A stretch of DNA of 64,000 nt from Agarivorans sp050870875 (lineage in GTDB: Bacteria; Pseudomonadota; Gammaproteobacteria; Enterobacterales; Celerinatantimonadaceae), in NCBI RefSeq assembly GCF_050870875.2, contig NZ_CP194041.2, positions 4,926,870-4,990,869 of the forward strand. The letters are read 5' to 3'. Position numbers and translations under genes: made by a program. The notes below the pieces were generated by a model. It was given only the letters and a program-made list of their open reading frames with translations, was not told the origin of the DNA and made no database searches. Positions 8,212 through 16,887 of this stretch are shown here, in pieces (positions within the stretch are counted from its first letter, which is position 1; every line of letters starts with the position of its first letter).

Positions 8212-10554
8212 GTGACCAGCCAAGCAATTCAAGGATTTCTACTCACAGCCAATAGCTATGACCGTCAAGGTCAGGCTCATATTCAGCTGTGGTTGGCCAG
8301 CGAACAAGGTGCTATTTGCCTCGAGATAGATGATCAACAGCCAGTTTTTTTTGTTCTCAACCATCAGTTAAATGCGGTGCTCGCCCTGCTGGGATCACAG
8401 CTAAACCGTCATGCTTCGGTGTCCCTAAAAACCTTCCAACACCAGCCGGTAAGCGCACTCTATTTTTCTAGTATCAAAAACCACAGCCAAGCTGCGCAAC
8501 AGTTAAAACAGGCAGGATTAAGCTGTTTTGAGAGCGATATAAAACTGCATGAGCGTTTTCTCACGGAACGCTTTTGTTATGGCAGCATGCTGTTTACTGG
8601 CCTGCAGAGTCATGACTCTCGTTACCCCGCCTTGCAGCAGGCAAAAATTAAAGCGGCGCAATATACGCCCCAACTGTCGGTATTATCGCTAGATATTGAG
8701 TGCAGTGAAAAAGGTCAGCTATATTCAATTGGTTTATATAGTGACAACTACCAACGGGTACTGATGATCGGCCCAGAGCAAGCCGCCGACACGCCAATCA
8801 CTTGGCTAGCCAATGAGTACGCACTATTAAAACAATTAGAAGTAGAGTTTCAAAACCTCGACCCAGACATCATCATTGGTTGGAATGTCATCAATTTTGA
8901 TTTTCGACTGCTGGTTAAACGCGCTGCCGTGCATGGGATTAAATTGGCCATTGGTCGCCATCATGGCATTGCCAGATGGCGTGAACGTCACGATATGCCT
9001 CACATCGGTTTTATTAGTATCCCCGGGCGAGTGGTGATCGATGGCATCGACTCGCTAAAATCAGCGACCTACCACTTTGATAGCTTTAGCCTAGAAAATG
9101 TGGCTCGGCAGCTATTAAACCGAGGCAAATTGGTAGCCGAAGTTGAAGATAGAATGGCCGAAATAAACCACAATTTTGCCCATGATAAGCCACAGCTAGC
9201 CGCTTACAATTTAGAAGACTGTAAGTTAGTACTCGATATTTTCAAGCATACCCAACTCCTTGAATTTCTTTGCTTACGCGCACAACTCACCGGTTTAATG
9301 CTGGATAGAAGTGGCGGTAGTGTTGCAGCTTTCACCAATGTTTACTTACCCAAGCTGCATCGCGCGGGTTATATCGCGCCTAACTTAAGCCATGACTTTG
9401 TCGCCGACAGCCCTGGCGGCTTTGTGATGAACTCTAAGCCTGGGCTATATAAAAATGTACTGGTACTCGATTTTAAGAGCCTCTACCCCTCTATTATTCG
9501 CACTTTTAAAATTGATCCCTTAGGCTTAATTGAAGGCCTAGCAAGCCCAGACAATGCCATTGAGGGCTTTAGAGGCGGCGTATTTAGCCGCGACAAACAT
9601 TTCTTACCCGATATTATTAATCAGCTGTGGTTACAGCGCGATCAAGCCAAAGCGAATCAAGACAAAGCCCGTTCGCAGGCGATCAAAATTTTGATGAATA
9701 GCTTCTATGGAGTGCTTGGCTCTACCGGTTGTCGCTTTCACGATCCCCGCTTGGCAAGCTCAATTACCATGCGCGGCCACCAGCTGATGCAACAAACCGC
9801 AGACTGGATCACCGAACACGGCTACCAAGTGATTTATGGTGATACCGACTCTACCTTTGTCTGGCTCAATCAAGAACTAAGTCCAGAACAAGCGAGTGCC
9901 ATTGGTCAACAACTAGCCAAAGAAATCAACCTTTTTTGGCGCAATAAGCTCAGCCAAGAAATGCAGCTAGAGAGCTACCTAGAAATTGAATTTGAAACTC
10001 ACTTTTCACGCTTCTTAATGCCGACTATACGCGGCTCAGAAACTGGCAGTAAAAAACGCTATGCGGGTTTAACTGCGCACAACCAAATGGTGATTAAAGG
10101 ACTAGAAACGGTACGTTCTGACTGGAGCGAACTGGCGAAGATTTTTCAAACGGGATTGTTAGAGCGGCTATTCTCCGACCAAGACCCACGCCAATTTGTT
10201 CTAGATACCGTCGCTAAGCTGTTAGCGGGTGAATACGACCCACAACTGATCTACCACAAGCGCTTACGCCGCAAGCTCGATGAGTACGTAAAAAACGTGC
10301 CACCACAGGTTCGGGCTGCACGCCTCGCCGACCAACATAATCAGGCTTTAGGTAAACCACAGCAATATCAAAATAAAGGGACTATTAATTATTGGATGAC
10401 CGTAAATGGGCCTGAACCTGTTGCTTATTGCCGCAGTCAAATCGATTATCAACATTACTTAGATAAGCAATTGCAACCCATTGCTGATGCAATATTACCT
10501 TTCATTAACTTAGATTTTGAGCAAATAATTAGTGCTCAACTGGGCTTGTTTTAA
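8212..10554 (+). CDS. polB: DNA polymerase II (family B)
   Basis: A 780-residue family-B DNA polymerase, the length of E. coli Pol II (783). Exonuclease motif ExoI is DIEC near 160-163, and ExoII lies in GWNVINFDF near 224-232. Polymerase motif A is DFKSLYPSI near 420-428, motif B is within KILMNSFYGVLGS near 489-501, and motif C is YGDTDS near 542-547. All catalytic aspartates are present, so both activities should be intact. In E. coli the enzyme restarts stalled forks and is induced by the SOS response. Translation starts at GTG; I see no convincing LexA box in the 150 bases upstream, so SOS control is not shown here. Confidence 0.96.
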   Translation: MTSQAIQGFLLTANSYDRQGQAHIQLWLASEQGAICLEIDDQQPVFFVLNHQLNAVLALLGSQLNRHASVSLKTFQHQPVSALYFSSIKNHSQAAQQLKQAGLSCFESDIKLHERFLTERFCYGSMLFTGLQSHDSRYPALQQAKIKAAQYTPQLSVLSLDIECSEKGQLYSIGLYSDNYQRVLMIGPEQAADTPITWLANEYALLKQLEVEFQNLDPDIIIGWNVINFDFRLLVKRAAVHGIKLAIGRHHGIARWRERHDMPHIGFISIPGRVVIDGIDSLKSATYHFDSFSLENVARQLLNRGKLVAEVEDRMAEINHNFAHDKPQLAAYNLEDCKLVLDIFKHTQLLEFLCLRAQLTGLMLDRSGGSVAAFTNVYLPKLHRAGYIAPNLSHDFVADSPGGFVMNSKPGLYKNVLVLDFKSLYPSIIRTFKIDPLGLIEGLASPDNAIEGFRGGVFSRDKHFLPDIINQLWLQRDQAKANQDKARSQAIKILMNSFYGVLGSTGCRFHDPRLASSITMRGHQLMQQTADWITEHGYQVIYGDTDSTFVWLNQELSPEQASAIGQQLAKEINLFWRNKLSQEMQLESYLEIEFETHFSRFLMPTIRGSETGSKKRYAGLTAHNQMVIKGLETVRSDWSELAKIFQTGLLERLFSDQDPRQFVLDTVAKLLAGEYDPQLIYHKRLRRKLDEYVKNVPPQVRAARLADQHNQALGKPQQYQNKGTINYWMTVNGPEPVAYCRSQIDYQHYLDKQLQPIADAILPFINLDFEQIISAQLGLF

Positions 10555-10650
10555 GCTTGGAAGCTGCTGAGACCTTTGCCCTGAGAATTAGGGAAACATC
10601 ACAGTAATTAAATATAAACCCAAAAAATATCAACTACTTGAAACTTTTAC

Positions 10651-10714
10651 TTAGTTTACCCTTCCAATAACTAAAGACTTAAATCATCTGAGGCCATAGG
10701 GAAGGGCAAACTAA
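10651..10714. repeat. 15-bp imperfect inverted repeat, 34-base loop
   Basis: Left arm TTAGTTTACCCTTCC (10651-10665) and right arm GGAAGGGCAAACTAA (10700-10714) pair along all 15 positions with a single mismatch, which would be a G-U pair in one strand. It lies 97 bases after the polB stop. It could be an RNA stem in a 3' untranslated region or small RNA. Confidence 0.6.
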
Positions 10715-10727
10715 AGAGGTAAAACTA

Positions 10728-10865
10728 GTGGCTATTTTTTCTATGAGTATTCGTATATTGGTATTAATGGTGATGCTGGGGAGTGTATTTCACGACCAAC
10801 ACTCCCCCTCGTGTTTTTTAACTCAGCTGACTATTGCTGCATCTCAGCAAACGACCTCTAGTTAA
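10728..10865 (+). CDS. Possible 45-residue small protein after polB
   Basis: A GTG-started frame preceded by AGAGG at suitable spacing encodes 45 residues: a short hydrophobic core (about residues 2-21, rich in Ile, Leu, Val and Met) and a polar Ser/Thr/Gln tail. The frame runs through the hairpin at 10778-10807 and overlaps the glgX stop by four bases. No homologue is recognised. It may be chance, or a leader-like peptide whose translation would disrupt the hairpin. Confidence 0.2.
   Translation: MAIFSMSIRILVLMVMLGSVFHDQHSPSCFLTQLTIAASQQTTSS
10778..10819 (+). terminator. Hairpin plus T run in polB-glgX gap
   Basis: GGGGAGTGT (10778-10786) pairs perfectly with ACACTCCCC (10799-10807), followed six bases later by six T residues (10814-10819). 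A competing hairpin CACGA (10791-10795) with TCGTG (10809-10813) abuts the T run directly. Either could end plus-strand transcription; the overlap also allows a switch-like choice. Confidence 0.5.
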
Positions 10866-12952
10866 ACAAAGCAATTTTCAATACGTTTATCAATTTGTGG
10901 ATTCGCCACAAACACTTTTACCGAGTGAGCCGCCACTTTAAACGAAGAATTTTGTAACATTGGAGCCGATTTAAAATCGTAAATATCGTTAGGCGGTTTA
11001 GCCGCTGTATCGACTAACATCACCCAATACCCTTCAATATCGGGAGCCACAAACTCTAAGTCTTCCCAGTAAGCATTAAACACCATATACATACGATCTT
11101 TTGAATAAGGGTCTAAGAAGGTCACCGCGATAGAATGGCTATCTTCAGACCAATCCGGTTCAGCTTGTTGCACACCATGCCATTCAATGTTCGCATCATG
11201 GATCACATCCGATAAACTGAGGTGGATTTTTTCCTCTAACACGTCATCGTAACAGCGTAATTTAATTAAATTTTGCACAAAATTTAGGAGATCACTGTTT
11301 TCATCCACCAGATTCCAATCAAACCAAGAGATTTCATTATCTTGGCAGTAAGCATTGTTATTCCCATTCTGACTACGCTTCACCTCATCACCCATAGTGA
11401 TCATTGGCGTTCCTAGAGATAACAGCAAGGTGGTAAAGAAATTCTTCATTTGCTGTTCACGTAATTGATTAATCTTGGGATTTAAAGTTGGCCCCTCTAC
11501 CCCATGGTTATAGCTCACATTATGATTATCACCGTCTCGATTATTCTCCCCATTTTCTAAATTGTGCTTTTCGTTATAACTGACTAAATCATTGAGGGTA
11601 AAACCATCATGTGCGGTGACTAAGTTCACGGAACGCTGAGGTGAATGATGATCTTTATAGTAAATATCAGGACTACCTAATAAACGACCAGAGAACTTAC
11701 TCACAACAGCACGATCGCCACGGAAGAAGGCTCGAACATCATCGCGAAACTGACCATTCCATTCATTCCAACGATCACCAACAAATTCACCCACTTGATA
11801 CAGTCCCGCGGCATCCCAAGCCTCTGCGATAATTTTAGTGCCAGCAAGCGAGGGATCTGAATCAATCGACCACAATAAAGGCGGCTCTTTCATCACATTT
11901 CCCTGTGAATCTCGAGCCAATACCGAGGCCAAATCAAAACGAAAACCATCAACATGCATATCATTGACCCAAAAACGCAACGAGTCACGGATCATCCTGC
12001 GCATGACCGAATGATTTGCATTACAAGTATTGCCACATCCAGAGTAATTTCCATACCAACGTTTCTCTGGCTGCAGCATGTAGTAACTATCATTTTGTAA
12101 GCCTTTTAAACTCAAGGTTGGGCCATCATGCCCTCCCTCTGCGGTATGATTAAAGACCACATCCAGAATCACCTCGATGCCAGCTTTGTGGAGCTCTCGC
12201 ACCATGATCCGGAATTCATTAAAAGCGCCACAAACACTTTTATCTGAGCTATAAGCATTATGCGGAGAAAAGAAAGCGATGGGACTATAACCCCAATAGT
12301 TTTGCTTACCCAGCGGAGCATCTTGCAAATCAAATTGTTGCACAGGCATCAGCTCAACAGCGGTAATGCCAAGCGCCTTTAAATATGGGATTTTTTCGAT
12401 AACTCCCGCATAGGTGCCACGTTTATGGGCCGCTACCCCCGAAGAAGGATGCTTGGTAAAACCAGCAACATGTAGTTCATAAATAATGGTATCTTGCAAT
12501 GAACGCTTAATTGGCTGAGTGCCTTGCCAATCAAAGCCACGCAAATCAACCACCGCCCCTTTAATGCACTGATCAACATTATTGTGGCCATGGCGCGCAG
12601 CCACCAAACGTAAATAATTATCCGGAAAGTGGGTCACCTTGGCATAGGGATCCAATAAAACCTTACTTGGATCAAAACGTAAGCCGAGTTCCGGTAACCA
12701 TGGACCATCGACCTGAAAGCCATAAAGAGTCCCGACATCAAGGTCTTCAACATAAATATGCCAATAATGATCGGTACGATTAATAGTTGGGTTTAGTGGG
12801 ATATTCGCGAACGGTTTACGTGAATTAATCTCTTTAAATAGTAATAGATTAACTGCCGTTGCGCTTTTTGAAAAAATACTGAAATTAACGCCAGTGCCTT
12901 TGTAACTGGCACCCAGAGGAAATGAGCTCCCCGCTTGTATATTTAGATCCAT
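10862..12952 (-). CDS. glgX: Glycogen debranching enzyme GlgX (isoamylase type)
   Basis: About 696 residues with an N-terminal CBM48 carbohydrate-binding module (PLGASYKGTGVNFSIFS near 12-28) and a GH13 barrel. The catalytic nucleophile Asp is in DGFRFDLA (about 335-342), the acid/base Glu in IIAEAWD (about 374-380), and the HD motif in TAHDGF (about 434). GlgX hydrolyses alpha-1,6 branches of glycogen limit dextrins. I chose the ATG at 12952, which matches where GlgX proteins start; the frame extends eleven codons to a TTG at 12985 that has a partial Shine-Dalgarno. It is isolated from other glg genes here. CsrA controls glycogen genes in relatives, relevant to the CsrB RNAs 3 kb away. Confidence 0.93.
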   Translation of the reverse strand: MDLNIQAGSSFPLGASYKGTGVNFSIFSKSATAVNLLLFKEINSRKPFANIPLNPTINRTDHYWHIYVEDLDVGTLYGFQVDGPWLPELGLRFDPSKVLLDPYAKVTHFPDNYLRLVAARHGHNNVDQCIKGAVVDLRGFDWQGTQPIKRSLQDTIIYELHVAGFTKHPSSGVAAHKRGTYAGVIEKIPYLKALGITAVELMPVQQFDLQDAPLGKQNYWGYSPIAFFSPHNAYSSDKSVCGAFNEFRIMVRELHKAGIEVILDVVFNHTAEGGHDGPTLSLKGLQNDSYYMLQPEKRWYGNYSGCGNTCNANHSVMRRMIRDSLRFWVNDMHVDGFRFDLASVLARDSQGNVMKEPPLLWSIDSDPSLAGTKIIAEAWDAAGLYQVGEFVGDRWNEWNGQFRDDVRAFFRGDRAVVSKFSGRLLGSPDIYYKDHHSPQRSVNLVTAHDGFTLNDLVSYNEKHNLENGENNRDGDNHNVSYNHGVEGPTLNPKINQLREQQMKNFFTTLLLSLGTPMITMGDEVKRSQNGNNNAYCQDNEISWFDWNLVDENSDLLNFVQNLIKLRCYDDVLEEKIHLSLSDVIHDANIEWHGVQQAEPDWSEDSHSIAVTFLDPYSKDRMYMVFNAYWEDLEFVAPDIEGYWVMLVDTAAKPPNDIYDFKSAPMLQNSSFKVAAHSVKVFVANPQIDKRIENCFV

Positions 12953-13129
12953 AATTTGTGCTGTCTTATTAAAGTTTAAATGCAAATAACCTGAGATGAC
13001 GAGCCTATAATTGGCTCTTCAGTATAGTTTAGCAGCATCAGAACTTTAGACAGCACAGATAGATCGACTAATTAAGCCTCAGTCGTGCGAATAGGTAACT
13101 TCGTGATTAGGTCCAACTTTTGTTATAGC

Positions 13130-13312
13130 TCAGAACTTTGCCGATATAGAATGTGAACGACCACCACATTGACGCTTTCTACGACAATGTTGCGAACCAA
13201 GTTGATCCAATTCCGAAACTTCATCGGGCAACATCAAAGAAAGCAATTGCTCAAGTTTATCGCCATTGGCTAAAACGTTTGCGATGGTTTGGCTAGTTTT
13301 ACTACGGAACAT
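13130..13312 (-). CDS. Hypothetical small protein, 60 residues
   Basis: An ATG-started frame preceded by AAAGGG. The first 40 residues look like a genuine amphipathic protein (TIANVLANGDKLEQLLSLML, then an acidic EVSELDQLG). The tail is basic and has two cysteines (HCRRKRQCGGRSH). It is not recognised as any family. An operator-like inverted repeat, CATACCC with GGGTATG, lies just upstream at 13315-13349. It sits between glgX and the PlsC-like gene, same strand. Real expression is uncertain. Confidence 0.35.
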   Translation of the reverse strand: MFRSKTSQTIANVLANGDKLEQLLSLMLPDEVSELDQLGSQHCRRKRQCGGRSHSISAKF

Positions 13313-13314
13313 AA

Positions 13315-13349
13315 CATACCCTTTTAAATAATACCTATAAGGGGGTATG
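13315..13349. promoter_or_regulatory. Inverted repeat upstream of small ORF
   Basis: CATACCC (13315-13321) and GGGTATG (13343-13349) form a 7-bp inverted repeat with a 21-base AT-rich spacer, two bases upstream of the small-protein start codon and 42 bases after the end of the PlsC-like gene. It may be an operator for the small gene or a weak hairpin ending the upstream one. Confidence 0.3.
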
Positions 13350-13391
13350 CAGCTAAAGTGCCAATTGTATTATTTTATAAAAATTTGATTA

Positions 13392-14513
13392 TTAATCATA
13401 TAGTTGCATTCTAGCTTTGACTGGATTTGCATACATGGCATACAACTGAGTTTGGACCTCTGCACTAATATCGCGAGACTTCGCCTCAAAATAGCGCTTC
13501 GCTTCTGCCAACTCATTCGCGGAAACGTCTTCAGGTATAGCATCACCCAGAGCAAGCCAGTTAGTCGGCATCAATTGATAGTTACCAATAATGGCCTTAT
13601 CTAAGGCTTGAGCAACTTGTTTTGCCGACTCAAACTCCCCTTGCAAGGTCTCGGAAAAATGCACATGCACCCGGCCTTTTTGACCAACAATCCCTCGAGA
13701 AATACTCGAAATATCTTCATGTTCTTGTTTTAAATATTCGCCATGCTGATTTTGTGAAACCAGTTCATTTGCCTTGGCCACGTCACAGGGGTCAAATTCA
13801 TAGGAAATAGAAACGGGCACAATGTTTAACTGATTGATGTAATCCGCAAAACTTTGTTGTTTCGGTTTATTTAAGGCCAACATAGAAATTAATGCTGAAT
13901 TAGTCACATCTAAACCGTCTTTGGCTCGTCCTTCACGTTGCGCAATCCATATGTGATCACTAGTATGACTTAAGGTGTGCTGAATATAGGCGGATAGCTG
14001 TTTTGAGTTCTCTAATTTTTCACGTTTTGTGGTCGCCGAACGTTTAACAATAAAACTACGATTTAAACGCATCAGGTCAGAAACCCAAGGCTTGGTTAAC
14101 AAATTATCACCGATGGCATTTTGCACGGTATCTTGGCCATTATTATGTAAGATGTAATTAATAAATGCCGAATCCAGTGCGATATCCCGATGATTAGAAA
14201 TAAATAGATGTGGTTTAGTTAAATCTAAATGATCCAAGCCGCTAGAGCTCAATTGACTGGTGGTAGTTTTGATCATATGCGCCATATAAGTTTCAACCAT
14301 CACTTGAAAATCATATACCGAGCGAATATTCCTGACCTTAAATTTAAGTATCTTTCGCAAAATAAAAGAAGTCAGCCAAAGAAAAACGCCCTTCGCCTTG
14401 GCAAAGCGAAATTTAATCAGTGTAGTAATCAATTCAGGATCATTGATAAGACGTTTAAGTATTTGTTCTACTTCAGAATCTTGATAAGGGCGAATACTGT
14501 CAAACTCAGACAT
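13392..14513 (-). CDS. PlsC-like glycerolipid acyltransferase family protein
   Basis: A 373-residue protein of the lysophosphatidate acyltransferase superfamily. The catalytic block is FISNHRDIALDS near 104-115: His108 and Asp114 are separated by five residues instead of the usual four (HX4D). A second block, QREGRAKDG near 191-199, stands for the acceptor-binding EGTR motif. The protein is longer than PlsC and mainly soluble, with a short hydrophobic stretch near 43-60. The substrate is unknown; membrane phospholipid remodelling is an inference from the family. It is divergent from the MATE transporter gene. Confidence 0.8.
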   Translation of the reverse strand: MSEFDSIRPYQDSEVEQILKRLINDPELITTLIKFRFAKAKGVFLWLTSFILRKILKFKVRNIRSVYDFQVMVETYMAHMIKTTTSQLSSSGLDHLDLTKPHLFISNHRDIALDSAFINYILHNNGQDTVQNAIGDNLLTKPWVSDLMRLNRSFIVKRSATTKREKLENSKQLSAYIQHTLSHTSDHIWIAQREGRAKDGLDVTNSALISMLALNKPKQQSFADYINQLNIVPVSISYEFDPCDVAKANELVSQNQHGEYLKQEHEDISSISRGIVGQKGRVHVHFSETLQGEFESAKQVAQALDKAIIGNYQLMPTNWLALGDAIPEDVSANELAEAKRYFEAKSRDISAEVQTQLYAMYANPVKARMQLYD

Positions 14514-14681
14514 AACTTCTCTCGCAATTTAGGAAGGCGCAATTTACCGCTTTCCCACCCTAAAAACAACCGAAGCGGTTAAAAAACAAGCAGCTCACAG
14601 TTGTTTCAAGCGCTATCCTGCGACTTTCACTGTGCTTATTTGCCAAGTATACTGATAACAAGTTTTCCCAATCCAATGTGA

Positions 14682-16040
14682 ATGGAACAACAACGCCAAC
14701 AATTGCTTGATGCCCCCATCACGCCTCTCATTATTCATAAAGCCCTCCCCAGTTTAGTGGGCATCTTTTCGATCATTTTTTTTAATTTAGTCGACACATT
14801 TTTTGTCGCTATGTTGGGCACAGATCCGCTGGCAGGAGTCTCTTTTACTTTCCCTATAACCTTTGCAATTACCAGCATCGCCATGGGCTTAGGCATCGCC
14901 CTTTCGTCTCATGTTGGACGACTATTAGGGGCCGAGAAAAAACAACAAGCGGCCCAATTAACCAGCCATAGTTTATTGTTTAGTTTACTATTAATTACTA
15001 CCCTAGCCGCTTTAGGCTATTTCAATATTGAACGATTATTTTTATCCCTCGGTGCGGAATTACCAGTTATGCCCTATATCGAACAATATATGCAGATCTG
15101 GTACCTTTCGATCCCTCTATTAGTTATCCCCATGGTCGGCAACAGTGCAATCCGAGCCAGTGGCGATAGCAAAACGCCAAGCCTCATGATGCTAGTCGCC
15201 GGGATAATGAATGGTCTTTTAGACCCAATTCTAATATTTGGTTGGGGCCCGATACCCACTTTAGGTGTGAAAGGTGCGGCATTAGCGACCGCCATCGCTT
15301 GGCTACTCACTTTTTGCATGGCGATTTACTTACTCAAATACAAACTACAACTGCTCAAATTTGAAACCTGTTCCCTTCAGCAGTTAATGAACTCTTGGAA
15401 CAAACTATTAAGTATTGCAATACCGGCTGTATTTTCCCAATTGCTCACCCCTATCGCCACCACCATTACAATGGCTATATTGGCAACCGCCGGAACCGCA
15501 ACCGTGGCCGCTTATGGCTTTGCCACACGAGTAGAAGCCTTACTATTTATCGGAGTGATGGCGATAAACTCAGTGATCCCAATGCTCGTGGGACAAAATG
15601 TCGGGGCAGGGAACTTAAATCGAGCGCAGCAAATTGTGCATCAAGCCATTCGTTTAGCGGTTATTTGGCAATTACTGTTAGCCATACTCATGTATTACCT
15701 GGCACCGCTGATCAGTCGCAGTTTCAATCAAGATCTCGAAGTCGCCAGATTAAGCCAATATTACCTACAACTGGTGCCTTTTTGCTACGGAATGATGGCG
15801 GTTCCCTTATTACTCGCACAAACACTCAACGCCTTGGCTCTACCGATGATGGCAGTGATGATTAACCTCATTCGTTTGTTTGTCTTTATGTTGCCAGCCA
15901 TTTACCTAGGCGCCTTAGCTGCGAACAGTCAAGTGATCTTCTTAGCAATCATTGTCGCCCATACGGTGGCTGGCCTCTGCAGTTTAATTCTATTGACCTA
16001 CCTCATGAAAAAAGCAAGTTGGTGGCAAGCCCAGCATTAA
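14682..16040 (+). CDS. MATE family multidrug/cation efflux transporter
   Basis: A 452-residue inner-membrane protein with twelve predicted helices in two six-helix halves, characteristic of MATE (NorM/DinF-like) exporters that use sodium or proton gradients. The N-terminal half has the family pattern FNLVDTFFVAMLG (about 31-43) and GIALSSHVGRLLG (about 81-93); NSAIRASGDSKTP (about 154-166) is the conserved loop before helix 5. Substrates cannot be predicted. It is monocistronic, and downstream lies the oppositely transcribed CsrB RNA pair. It does not have its own clear T-tailed terminator. Confidence 0.9.
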   Translation: MEQQRQQLLDAPITPLIIHKALPSLVGIFSIIFFNLVDTFFVAMLGTDPLAGVSFTFPITFAITSIAMGLGIALSSHVGRLLGAEKKQQAAQLTSHSLLFSLLLITTLAALGYFNIERLFLSLGAELPVMPYIEQYMQIWYLSIPLLVIPMVGNSAIRASGDSKTPSLMMLVAGIMNGLLDPILIFGWGPIPTLGVKGAALATAIAWLLTFCMAIYLLKYKLQLLKFETCSLQQLMNSWNKLLSIAIPAVFSQLLTPIATTITMAILATAGTATVAAYGFATRVEALLFIGVMAINSVIPMLVGQNVGAGNLNRAQQIVHQAIRLAVIWQLLLAILMYYLAPLISRSFNQDLEVARLSQYYLQLVPFCYGMMAVPLLLAQTLNALALPMMAVMINLIRLFVFMLPAIYLGALAANSQVIFLAIIVAHTVAGLCSLILLTYLMKKASWWQAQH

Positions 16041-16075
16041 AAAGACAACATCGATCTCATGATGTTTAATCGAAT

Positions 16076-16111
16076 AAAAAATTAAGGGCGATACCGAAGT
16101 ATCGCCCTTAA
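16076..16111 (-). terminator. Terminator of CsrB copy A
   Basis: A perfect 13-bp stem (16082-16094 with 16099-16111) with a four-base loop is followed on the minus strand by six T residues (plus-strand A run 16076-16081). Confidence 0.92.
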
Positions 16112-16435
16112 GCTAGTCATATCGCTCAAATCCATGAACGTTAATCGCTCCCTGCAATCCTTTTGACTGTAGCACACCATTCCTTAGTGTTTCCCCTTGC
16201 TCCTTCCCTAGCGCTATCCTTTAGCCTTCTGTGGCCTAACTGCTCATCCTAAGCGGTTGCTCGCTCCATCCTGGAGGTGTCCTGAAAATCATCCTTAAGC
16301 TCTTGTGTCACCAAGGCTAATCGCACTCCTGTGCTCACATCCCTAGCTCATCGATCCTGACAAGCCGCTCATCCTAAGCGTTCCTATAATGCCGCTAGCT
16401 TCATGCTTTGGCTGCTTTCCCTGCCCGTCCTTGTA
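16076..16435 (-). ncRNA. csrB: CsrB-family CsrA-titrating RNA, copy A
   Basis: Read on the minus strand, about 360 nt carry some 20 GGA trinucleotides, many in the form CAGGA, AAGGA or AGGGA and many in the loops of short hairpins. This is the pattern that lets CsrB/RsmZ RNAs bind and sequester the translational regulator CsrA. The 3' part shares with copy B and with E. coli CsrB the phrase GCAGGGAGC. The gene ends in a 13-bp terminator hairpin. The 5' end is inferred from a TAAAGT -10 box at 16447-16442. In relatives transcription depends on BarA/UvrY (GacS/GacA); a degenerate activator box sits at 16594-16611. Confidence 0.88.
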
Positions 16436-16441
16436 TGAGCT

Positions 16442-16447
16442 ACTTTA
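16442..16447 (-). promoter_or_regulatory. Inferred -10 box of CsrB copy A
   Basis: TAAAGT on the minus strand. Its distance to the upstream activator box (16594-16611) is the same as the distance between TATAGT and the box of copy B, which is why I place the start near 16435. A -35 box is not obvious, as expected for an activator-dependent promoter. Confidence 0.5.
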
Positions 16448-16593
16448 CGCTTTGGTTCAATAAAACCTAGATGAGCCCGTGAAATAATTTTTGAATTGAT
16501 TCAATCAAGAATCATCGAATTTAATTAATTATTTGAATTTAAAGCATTTAAATAATTTTTACGCAATATAGAGCAGCCATATCAGCGCTCAAG

Positions 16594-16611
16594 CGTAGTC
16601 GATCTCTCACA
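16594..16611. promoter_or_regulatory. Degenerate GacA/UvrY box upstream of CsrB copy A
   Basis: This 18-base site shares 11 of its 12 rightmost bases, GATCTCTCACA, with the better box of copy B, but its left half-site is degraded (CGTAGT instead of TGTAAG). It lies about 167 bases (centre) upstream of the inferred start. Confidence 0.5.
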
Positions 16612-16692
16612 GCACCTCGGGGCTTATCGTCAAGCCTAGAAACCTTAATTTTGGCTTACTAATGTTTGTTCAAGATAAAAGCGAAGAGGAAT

Positions 16693-16745
16693 AAAAAAAA
16701 CGCTGTTGGTAGACGACATAAACCTAAATCACCGCTAACAGCGTT
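16693..16745 (-). terminator. Extra minus-strand terminator between CsrB copies
   Basis: AACGCTGTT (16699-16707) pairs with AACAGCGTT (16737-16745); on the minus strand the stem is followed by a run of eight T. No gene ending here was recognised. It may stop read-through from copy B or end a further short transcript starting near 16860. Confidence 0.7.
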
Positions 16746-16861
16746 ATCTGGTAATTAGAGCCACTAGTTACTGCACTTCATGCCTATTTATCGGCAGATT
16801 TATACGACACAATAAGTTGGTCATATAATGAATCAGATTGGCATAGCATAAATTGTAGTCA

Positions 16862-16882
16862 CAAAAAAACCAGCATTAAGCT
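16862..16882 (-). terminator. Second (backup) terminator of CsrB copy B
   Basis: CCAGC and GCTGG arms (16870-16884 region) with a short loop, followed on the minus strand by seven T residues (plus-strand A run 16863-16869). It lies directly behind the main copy B terminator. Confidence 0.75.
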
Positions 16883-16887
16883 GGCCT

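Larger units (their letters stand above)
10555..10861. other. polB-glgX convergent gap with RNA-like structure
   Basis: This 307-base stretch between convergent genes is not empty. It contains a 15-bp imperfect inverted repeat (10651-10665 with 10700-10714), a short plus-strand open frame with a possible ribosome binding site, and a 9-bp GC-rich hairpin followed by a T run (10778-10819). Together they resemble a small transcript with its own terminator, but no known RNA family was recognised. Confidence 0.5.
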
